A DNA stretch of 29,956 nucleotides from positions 1-29,956 of the forward strand of contig CAZAKZ010000064.1 of NCBI GenBank assembly GCA_964485695.1, given 5' to 3'. Position numbers and translations under genes: made by a program. Under the pieces are notes generated by a model. The model did not search any database. It saw only the letters and a program-made list of their open reading frames with translations, and had not been told where the DNA came from. The stretch is from CAZAKZ01 sp964485695. Its GTDB lineage: Bacteria > Planctomycetota > JAFGQW01. Shown one piece after another: positions 24,690 through 29,956 of the stretch; position 1 is the stretch's first letter; the number at the start of each line of letters is the position of its first letter.

Positions 24690-24753
24690 CGAAGTTTAAT
24701 CCCCCCGACATCGGTCCACGGAATGGTTGCGTACGAATGGAGGTACCGACATG
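24690..24753 (+). repeat. Duplicated leader of toroid gene 3
   Basis: The second copy of the leader at 22997-23060 (62 of 64 bases identical), with GGAGGT at 24739-24744 before the ATG at 24751. Confidence 0.85.
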
Positions 24754-26274
24754 CACGCACCGGAGATGAATCCACGGTGGGAGCCCCCCCAACTCGACTT
24801 CAACGAGCAGCTCTTCGAACACCTGAAGAAGACGCCCTGGCTGTTCACCTCGCTGGTGTTCCACCTCGCGGTGTTCCTGGTCGTCAGCAACATGAACTTC
24901 GCGAACATCGCTTCCGATACCCAGAAGCGGGTCGTGGCGAGCCTGGATCAGGAGATGCCGGAGGAACTCATCGACGACGAGGAAGAGGACGTCCAGGAAG
25001 AAGAGATCGAGGATGAGCCCATTGAAGAACCGGATCCTGACGAGGTCGTGGAGGACCTCGTTCCCGCGGATGACGATACGGAGGATGCTTCCGACGCGGA
25101 CAATCCGTACGAAGGCCCCCAGACGAACGCCGCAATCGGCCTCGGCGGTGGACGCGGTGGAGATAGCATCCGCGGCGGCGGCAAGAAAAAACTGATGCGC
25201 CGCTACAGTGGGGTAGGCACCTACGCTCATGTGGAGAAAGGTCTCGACTGGCTGGCCCGGCACCAGACGCCCGACGAGGGCTACTGGGACACGGACGGAT
25301 TCCAGAACCAGTGCTCGGGCACCCTCTGCGAGGGACGAGGCTATCCCCTGTACGACCCCGGCGTCACCGGACTGGCGCTCCTGGCTTTCCTCGGCGCCGG
25401 ATACACCCACACGGCCGGCCAATACAAGAACACGGTGAGCGCAGCCATCAAGTTCTTGAAGCGGGTCCAGGACCCGGAGGGGTGCTTCGGTACCCAGACC
25501 GGCCACTACATGTACTCCCACGCCGTGGCCACCCTGGCCATGACCGAGGCCTATGGCATGACCAACAGTCCGCTGCTCCGCCGCCCTGTGGAGAAGGGCC
25601 TCGCCTTTCTCTACCGGGCGCAGAATCCCAACCCGTCGGGCACGGGCAAGCTGGCCTGGCGCTACTCGGTTCAGCCCGGGGACAACGACACCTCGGTGAC
25701 GGGGTGGGTCGTCATGGCCCTGAAGAGCGCCCGGTCGGCCGGCCTCGAGGTGCCCGGCAGCGTCCTGGAAGGGGCCCGGGCCTGGGTGGACCAGATGACC
25801 GATCCGGCCACGGGCCGGTGCGGCTACGTGCAGTCGGGCGTGAGTCCGGTGCGTGCGCCCGGACGCGAGGCGACCTGGCCGCGCTCCAAGAGCGAGGCCA
25901 TCACGGCCGTGGCCATGCTGACTCGCGTGTTCCTGGACGAAGACCCGGAAACGTCCCGGCCCATCCAACAGGGGGTCAAGCTGTGCCTCGAGCGCCTGCC
26001 GGTCTGGATCGACAAGGACGGCTCACTCGATCCCTATTACTGGTACTACGGCACCCTGGCCATGTTCCAGGTCGGCAAGCAGCCTTTCAAACTGTGGAAC
26101 CGGGCCATGAAGAAGGTCCTTATCGAAAACCAGTGCAAGTCCGGGTGCGAGGCCGGCTCCTGGGATCCCCTCGGCCCTTGGGGCGAAGACGGAGGCCGCG
26201 TCTACACAACGGCCCTCCTGACCCTATGCCTGGAAGTCTATTACCGGTACGGAAAGGTGTTTGGAACGCGGTGA
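24751..26274 (+). CDS. Toroid paralogue 3: TonB-like membrane anchor, acidic linker, prenyltransferase/squalene-cyclase-like domain
   Basis: A 507-residue protein. The first 50 residues are nearly identical to paralogue 2 (PW, S34-x3-H38; Asn instead of Ser at H+11). The acidic linker and Gly hinge (LGGGRGGDSIRGGGKKK) are diverged in sequence but keep their charge. The toroid core is identical over long stretches to paralogue 2, but the last 90 residues differ (ERLPVWIDKDGSLDPYYWYYG, KQPFKLWNRAMKKVLIENQ), so ligand contacts there may differ. The start is fixed by GGAGGT at 24739-24744. Unlike its two neighbours it lacks a strong CGGCCGGC terminator; only a weak hairpin lies between it and the convergent rpsT. 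Confidence 0.8.
   Translation: MHAPEMNPRWEPPQLDFNEQLFEHLKKTPWLFTSLVFHLAVFLVVSNMNFANIASDTQKRVVASLDQEMPEELIDDEEEDVQEEEIEDEPIEEPDPDEVVEDLVPADDDTEDASDADNPYEGPQTNAAIGLGGGRGGDSIRGGGKKKLMRRYSGVGTYAHVEKGLDWLARHQTPDEGYWDTDGFQNQCSGTLCEGRGYPLYDPGVTGLALLAFLGAGYTHTAGQYKNTVSAAIKFLKRVQDPEGCFGTQTGHYMYSHAVATLAMTEAYGMTNSPLLRRPVEKGLAFLYRAQNPNPSGTGKLAWRYSVQPGDNDTSVTGWVVMALKSARSAGLEVPGSVLEGARAWVDQMTDPATGRCGYVQSGVSPVRAPGREATWPRSKSEAITAVAMLTRVFLDEDPETSRPIQQGVKLCLERLPVWIDKDGSLDPYYWYYGTLAMFQVGKQPFKLWNRAMKKVLIENQCKSGCEAGSWDPLGPWGEDGGRVYTTALLTLCLEVYYRYGKVFGTR
25492..25922 (+). repeat. 431-bp tract identical to toroid gene 2
   Basis: Partner of 23805-24235, with no mismatch seen. The identical tract also covers most of the 153-bp patch shared with gene 1. 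Confidence 0.85.
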
Positions 26275-26290
26275 GGTACGGCTCCGGGGT

Positions 26291-26312
26291 GAAATCCCAC
26301 GGACAGGATTTC
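26291..26312. terminator. Weak hairpin between convergent genes
   Basis: GAAATCC (26291-26297) pairs perfectly with GGATTTC (26306-26312) across an 8-nt loop. It lies between toroid gene 3 and rpsT and overlaps the first base of the rpsT stop codon. There is no T tract on either strand, so it is at best a weak bidirectional terminator. Confidence 0.3.
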
Positions 26313-26596
26313 TATTCCGCCGATTCTGCGGGTGCCCCGAGGCGCGACACCTTCCTGGCCAGGCGGGATTTCTGGCGATTCGCCGTGTTCTTGTGGATGG
26401 TGTGGGTCTTGGCGGCCTTGTCCAGCCGCTTCATGGTCTCGGAGAGCAGAGTCCGGGCGCTGTCCTGGTCCCTGGCCTCCACGGCCTGGGTCGTCTTCTT
26501 GATGTAGGTCCGGAGCACGGATTTCTTGGCCTTGTTCAGGATCCGGGCCTTCTCGTTCTGGCGGACGCGCTTCTTCGCCTGATTTGATTGCGCCAT
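26312..26596 (-). CDS. rpsT: 30S ribosomal protein S20
   Basis: A 94-residue, strongly basic helical protein that binds 16S rRNA in the body of the small subunit. It begins MAQSNQAKKRVRQNEKARILNKAKKS and has the internal TIHKNTANRQKSRLARKV segment that is diagnostic for S20 (usual length 85-95). The ATG at 26596 has no strong ribosome binding site, as is common for rpsT. It stands alone on the minus strand between the toroid cluster and the TPR gene. No clear promoter is visible in the 131 bp upstream. Confidence 0.95.
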   Translation of the reverse strand: MAQSNQAKKRVRQNEKARILNKAKKSVLRTYIKKTTQAVEARDQDSARTLLSETMKRLDKAAKTHTIHKNTANRQKSRLARKVSRLGAPAESAE

Positions 26597-26693
26597 GGTC
26601 GGCTTTCTGATTCCTGGAATATCTGTAAGTTACTGCATGAAAATCTCGATATCGACCTGATTCTCAGGGCGTCGGGCGTACGCATACCCCCGA

Positions 26694-26719
26694 AGAAAAT
26701 GGTACTAACACCATTTTCT
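26694..26719 (-). terminator. Probable terminator of the TPR gene
   Basis: A perfect 10-bp inverted repeat AGAAAATGGT/ACCATTTTCT with a 6-nt loop, 8 bp after the TPR stop. On the minus strand the downstream arm ends in TTTTCTTC, a short U-rich tail. It is A/T-rich at the base and less strong than the toroid-gene terminators. Confidence 0.5.
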
Positions 26720-26727
26720 GGGAAAGG

Positions 26728-28086
26728 CTACCCTCCGTCCGACTTCTTTTGGAGGGCCTCCAGCCGGTCCTTGATATCCCTGAAATTGATATCCCGCTCG
26801 TACACGTGGGTGTACTGGACCCGGGCCTCCTCGGTCTTGCCCTGCTTTTCCAGGATCTTGCCCAAAGCATACCGGATGTCCATGGCTCTGCGGGTCCCCT
26901 CTCCCGCCGATTCCAGGGCCTTCAGGAGTTGATTTCCCGCCAGGTCCAGCATGCCCTTGCGCTGGAAGGCGTTGGCCATCATCACCTGGGAATCCAGACG
27001 CTTTCTGGGGTCCTTGACGGTCTTCTGGAACTCGCTGATGGCCTCATCCAGGCGGTCCAGCTGGAAGAGGGCCTCCCCGTACCGGTAGCGCTGGGGCAGG
27101 TCGGTGGGATGCGCCTCGACCCGCCAGGCAAATTCCCGGGCCTTGAGATCCAGGAGCGCTTTCCGGGCGTCTTCCAGCGCGGCTGCGTCTCCTCCCTCCT
27201 TTTCCAGGCGGAAGACCATTTCATCGGCCGCACGGATCTTCAGGTCACCCACCCGCTCCTTGTGGTCGAAATTGGTCGGTTCCAGGATGCTGAGCCGGGA
27301 AAAGACCTCCTGGGCTTCCTCCAGGTCGCCCTTCTGCTCGAGGAGCTCACCCATCTTCATGAGGAGCTTCGTGTCGTCGGGCTCCGACTCCAGCCTCTCC
27401 TGCACCCGGCGGAGGGCCTCGATGACCTCCGCCTCGCCCAGCACCACGCGATCGGTCAGCTCCATCTCCCGCACCTGATCCTTGTCCTTCAGGAGATCCA
27501 TGGTGCTCTTGGCCTCGGCGTAGCCGTGGTCCTGGATGGCCGCCTCGGCGGCCAGGTCTTTTCGGGCCTTGATGGCCTCCTGGTCCCCGGGATTGATCTT
27601 CATGGCCTTGTCGAAGCTCTCGAGGGCTTCCTGGATCCTGCCCAGACGCTGCTGAAGCCGTCCCAGGTTCTTGGCGGCCTGGAGGTTGTCGGGCTGGAGT
27701 TCCAGCACCTTCTCGAAGGCGAAAGCCGCCGATTCGAGATGGCCCGCCTTGGAGGCGGCATAGCCCAGCTTCTCATGGGCTCGAGGATCGCGCGGGTGCT
27801 TTCCGATCACCTTGTCGCACGCGGACATGACCACGGCAGGGTCCTTGCGGCCGCCGCTTCTCATGAGGATGCCGAGGGTGGTCCCGAAGCTGCTCCCGGT
27901 CTTCTTCTTCCCCTTGCCTCCGTGCTTTCGGTCATGGTTCTTGAGCGCTGCGTCGAAGAGACCCTTCCGGGCCCTGAGATTGTTGGGATCGATGAGAAGC
28001 AGCTGCTGGTAGAGGTTGATGGCGAACTCGTAGTTCCTGCGTTTCAGGGCTTCTTCAGCCTTTTCGATGTGCTTGTCTACATCCAT
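26728..28086 (-). CDS. Tetratricopeptide-repeat (TPR) protein
   Basis: A 452-residue soluble protein made mostly of TPRs. The first repeat starts at the N-terminus (VDKHIEKAEEALKRRNYEFAINLYQQLLLIDPNN). Others are clear at AHEKLGYAASKAGHLESAAFAFEKVLELQPDN, AAKNLGRLQQRLGRIQEALESFDKAMKINPGD, LLMKMGELLEQKGDLEEAQEVFSRLSILEPTN, RYRYGEALFQLDRLDEAISEFQKTV and RYALGKILEKQGKTEEARVQYTHVY. A Lys/Gly-rich loop (KHGGKGKKKTG) splits the first and second. There is no signal peptide, so it is probably cytoplasmic. TPRs mediate protein-protein contacts; the partner is unknown. I set the start at ATG 28086, where similarity begins; the frame stays open upstream but the translation there is not protein-like. The promoter is at 28246-28274. 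Confidence 0.85.
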   Translation of the reverse strand: MDVDKHIEKAEEALKRRNYEFAINLYQQLLLIDPNNLRARKGLFDAALKNHDRKHGGKGKKKTGSSFGTTLGILMRSGGRKDPAVVMSACDKVIGKHPRDPRAHEKLGYAASKAGHLESAAFAFEKVLELQPDNLQAAKNLGRLQQRLGRIQEALESFDKAMKINPGDQEAIKARKDLAAEAAIQDHGYAEAKSTMDLLKDKDQVREMELTDRVVLGEAEVIEALRRVQERLESEPDDTKLLMKMGELLEQKGDLEEAQEVFSRLSILEPTNFDHKERVGDLKIRAADEMVFRLEKEGGDAAALEDARKALLDLKAREFAWRVEAHPTDLPQRYRYGEALFQLDRLDEAISEFQKTVKDPRKRLDSQVMMANAFQRKGMLDLAGNQLLKALESAGEGTRRAMDIRYALGKILEKQGKTEEARVQYTHVYERDINFRDIKDRLEALQKKSDGG

Positions 28087-28245
28087 GGATCGGATTACCC
28101 GTGAGCTTGAGAAGGGAATGGAAATACGACTTGAAAGATGCTCCAGATTGTGGATGGAACAAAGGGATTGGTGCACTCCGGATCTTTTTTTTCCGGCTCC
28201 GGCCGTGCCCGCGACCGGTCGCACCAGATCGGCCGTTGAGACACA

Positions 28246-28274
28246 ATCGTATGCTTGACAAGGAGTTCTGTCAA
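28246..28274 (-). promoter_or_regulatory. Sigma70-type promoter of the TPR gene
   Basis: On the minus strand a perfect -35 TTGACA (28269-28274), 17-bp spacer, and -10 TACGAT (28246-28251). The start near 28240 leaves a leader of about 154 nt. Confidence 0.6.
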
Positions 28275-28275
28275 G
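28254..28275. promoter_or_regulatory. Palindrome overlapping the TPR promoter, possible operator
   Basis: CTTGACA (28254-28260) and TGTCAAG (28269-28275) form a perfect 7-bp inverted repeat with an 8-bp centre. One arm is the -35 box and the other fills the spacer next to the -10, so a bound dimer would block RNA polymerase. Confidence 0.4.
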
Positions 28276-28393
28276 GAAAACGGCCTGGCCTCGGTCCGCA
28301 GCCGGTGCTACCATTCCCTCGAACCCGGTCCGGGCGTCGAAGTTTCTGACGAGGTTTTGCGATTCCCGGAGTTTTCCGGGGCGGAGACAGACA

Positions 28394-28915
28394 TTGGAAA
28401 TCGTCCACCACCCCCATCCGGCCCTGCGCCGGCGTGCCGCGCCCATCGCGGAGATCGACGACGATGTCCGGCAGAAGGCCGGAGAGATGATCGACCTCAT
28501 GTTCGAGGCCCGGGGCATCGGCCTGGCCGGGAACCAGGTGGACTGGCTGGTTCGCATCATCGTCATCTGCCCCACGGCGGAGCGGGGGGAAGAGAGGGTG
28601 CTGATCAATCCGCGCATCCTCGAGACCGAGGACGAGGCCGTGGCGGAAGAGGGGTGCCTCAGCTTTCCCCGGATGTATGCCAAGGTTCCCCGGGCGGCCC
28701 GGATCCGCTACACCTACACGGATCTCGACGGAAAAGCCGTGGAGCGCGAGGCCGAGGATCTGGAGGCCCGGGTGGTCCAGCACGAGCTGGATCACCTGGA
28801 CGGTATCGTCTTCACCATGAGAATGACCCCGGTCGACCAGCTTGCCCACCGCAAGTCGCTCAAGGAGCTGGAGCGTCAGTACAAGGAACGAAATGCTCGT
28901 GAATCGACCCACTGA
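28394..28915 (+). CDS. def: Peptide deformylase
   Basis: A 173-residue metalloenzyme that removes the formyl group from the N-terminal Met of new proteins. All three signature motifs are present: GIGLAGNQ (41-48), EGCLS (86-90, metal ligand C88) and HELDH (130-134, ligands H130 and H134, catalytic E131). Motif 1 usually reads GxGLAAxQ; here Gly replaces the second Ala. The start is the TTG at 28394, preceded by GGAG 8 nt upstream and placing the family start MEIVHHPHPALR at residue 1. ribF overlaps its 3' end by 23 bp, so the two are translationally linked. Confidence 0.95.
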   Translation: MEIVHHPHPALRRRAAPIAEIDDDVRQKAGEMIDLMFEARGIGLAGNQVDWLVRIIVICPTAERGEERVLINPRILETEDEAVAEEGCLSFPRMYAKVPRAARIRYTYTDLDGKAVEREAEDLEARVVQHELDHLDGIVFTMRMTPVDQLAHRKSLKELERQYKERNARESTH

Positions 28916-29858
28916 TCCCGGAGACATCCCCGAAGGCCGTTCGAGTCGTATTGCCGCCATGGGCGTGTTCGACGGCGTGCACTCCGGCCACCGGTCCATC
29001 CTGAACGAAGCGCTTGCATGGGCCAAGAAGGACGGCGTTCCGGCCCTGGCCATGACCTTTTCCACCCACCCGGACGCCGTGATCCAGAAGCAGGAGCCCA
29101 AGCTCATCATCAGCCTGCGCCAGAGGATCCGAACCCTCGAGGCCTTCGGCTTCGACGCCATCCTGCTGCTTCCCTTCAACGAGACGGTGAGACAGATCCC
29201 CGCGGAGCGCTTTGCCGTGGACTTCCTGGCCCGGGGCATCGGCCTCAGCGGCATCGTGGTCGGCCCGAACTTCCGGTTCGGCCACAAGGCCGCCGGCACC
29301 GTGGAGATGCTGACCCGCCTCGGCGAGGAGAACGGCTTCGGGGTGCGCGTGGTGGAGCCGGTCCTCCACGAGGGGAATGTAATCTCCTCCTCCAGCATCC
29401 GGAGCCTCGTGGAGAACGGCCAGGTGGAGAAGGCCGCCAACCTCATGGGCCGCCCCTTCCACCTCCGGGGCCAGGTCGTCCTGGGCCAGCGCCGCGGCCA
29501 CACCATCGGATTCCCCACGGCCAACCTGGCCCCGGATACCCTGCTCCGGCCGGCCATGGGCGTCTACGCCACCACCCTGGAGCGCGCCAGCGGAGAGGTC
29601 CTTCCCTCGGTGACCAACGTGGGCGTGTGTCCCACCTTCGGCGAGGCCGCACCACCCACGGTGGAGACCCACGTCCTCGACTTCGAGGAAGACATCTACG
29701 GCGAGGAGGTGGGCGTGGCCTTCCACCAGCGCCTCCGCAGCGAGAAGAAATTCGACGGTCCCGAGGCCCTGGTCCGCCAGATCCAGAAGGACGTTACCCA
29801 GGCGCGGGACCTGTTCAAGTCAAAGCCCTTCTTGACCGATCGGCCCGGCGCTCTATAA
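28893..29858 (+). CDS. ribF: Bifunctional riboflavin kinase / FAD synthetase
   Basis: A 321-residue two-domain enzyme that phosphorylates riboflavin to FMN and adenylates FMN to FAD. The N-terminal nucleotidyltransferase domain has GVFDGVHSGH (24-33, usual GxFDGxHxGH), VVGPNFRFGHKAAG and SSSSIR (165-170). The C-terminal flavokinase domain has GHTIGFPTANL (202-212), TNVGVCPTFG and VETHVLDF (E259 in the place of the catalytic base). Length is normal (300-330). The start is ATG 28893 with AAGGA at 28883-28887, inside the end of def; the frame is open further upstream but only as a shadow of def. It lies directly before tRNA-Phe and supplies FAD for the window's flavoproteins, as for all others. 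Confidence 0.95.
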   Translation: MLVNRPTDPGDIPEGRSSRIAAMGVFDGVHSGHRSILNEALAWAKKDGVPALAMTFSTHPDAVIQKQEPKLIISLRQRIRTLEAFGFDAILLLPFNETVRQIPAERFAVDFLARGIGLSGIVVGPNFRFGHKAAGTVEMLTRLGEENGFGVRVVEPVLHEGNVISSSSIRSLVENGQVEKAANLMGRPFHLRGQVVLGQRRGHTIGFPTANLAPDTLLRPAMGVYATTLERASGEVLPSVTNVGVCPTFGEAAPPTVETHVLDFEEDIYGEEVGVAFHQRLRSEKKFDGPEALVRQIQKDVTQARDLFKSKPFLTDRPGAL

Positions 29859-29873
29859 TCACAAACAGCTCGT

Positions 29874-29949
29874 GGGCAGGTAGCTCAGTTGGTAGAGCAC
29901 GTGACTGAAAATCACGGTGTCGGCAGTTCAACTCTGCCTCTGCCCACCA
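29874..29949 (+). tRNA. tRNA-Phe (anticodon GAA), CCA encoded
   Basis: A 76-nt cloverleaf. The acceptor stem GGGCAGG pairs with TCTGCCC (one G-T pair), then discriminator A and an encoded CCA (29947-29949). The D arm is GCTC/GAGC; the anticodon stem CGTGA/TCACG with loop CTGAAAA gives GAA; the T arm GGCAG/CTGCC has loop TTCAACT. It begins 15 bp after ribF and a T run follows at the window edge, so it may be read through from def-ribF. Confidence 0.97.
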
Positions 29950-29956
29950 GTTTTTT

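Larger units (their letters stand above)
28087..28393. other. Divergent intergenic stretch
   Basis: These 307 bases separate the TPR gene (minus) and def (plus). They contain the TPR promoter with an overlapping palindrome (28246-28275), a leader of about 150 nt for the TPR mRNA that includes a run of eight A/T (28185-28192), and no recognisable plus-strand promoter for def. No ORF here looks real. Confidence 0.5.

Noticed and set aside
21341..26274. Toroid proteins as active squalene-hopene or terpene cyclases
   Set aside because: The catalytic DxDD is DNDT in all three, the proteins are half the length of hopene cyclases in this domain, and they carry an anchor and acidic linker; a binding role fits better.
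28087..28683. 200-residue upstream extension of the TPR protein
   Set aside because: It overlaps def in antisense, contains no repeat or domain, and the TPR pattern and promoter geometry place the start at 28086.

Overview
The window looks like a stretch of a high-GC, Gram-negative-type bacterial chromosome. The best guess is a member of the Planctomycetota or a relative. This is inferred from gene content: prenyltransferase-like toroid proteins with the WRY...DTSVTGW signature, a Uma2 protein, several TMTC-like GT-C membrane proteins, and many TTG/GTG starts. No 16S rRNA or other phylogenetic anchor is present. I see no phage, transposase, CRISPR array or other mobile element.

Layout. 1-4.3 kb: a large Fe-S flavoprotein oxidoreductase (GltD/DsrL type), a small GYD-domain protein and an MFS transporter, all on the minus strand. 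4.3-5.7 kb: a UDP-galactopyranose-mutase/amine-oxidase-like flavoprotein on the plus strand. 5.7-15.3 kb: a minus-strand block of envelope genes with three GT-C (TMTC-like) integral membrane proteins, a membrane-anchored protein with carboxypeptidase-regulatory-like domains, and an exported TlpA-fold protein that has lost its CXXC. 15.3-18.5 kb: DNA polymerase IV, divergent from a radical SAM/SPASM protein, then a Uma2-type protein. 18.9-21.1 kb: a plus-strand group of a Tat-signal HEAT-like protein, a 93-residue unknown and a SurA-like exported chaperone. 21.3-26.3 kb: three tandem paralogues, each with an N-terminal membrane anchor resembling that of TonB (PW then S-x3-H), an acidic linker, a Gly-rich hinge and an alpha-alpha toroid domain. 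26.3-29.95 kb: housekeeping genes rpsT, a TPR protein, def, ribF and tRNA-Phe(GAA).

How the genes may work together. The 5.7-15.3 kb block plausibly makes or decorates cell-envelope glycans: the GT-C proteins would use lipid-linked sugars and the flavoprotein could modify a sugar nucleotide. The three toroid paralogues are the most interesting part. Their anchor suggests coupling to an ExbB/ExbD-type motor, while the usual TonB C-terminal domain is replaced by a toroid. They carry near-identical leaders, individual terminators and long identical tracts, which indicate recent duplication and gene conversion.

Transcription signals are unusually readable. Near-consensus sigma70-type promoters with 17-bp spacers lie before the oxidoreductase, the GT-C pair and the TPR gene. 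Strong rho-independent terminators follow the first two toroid genes.
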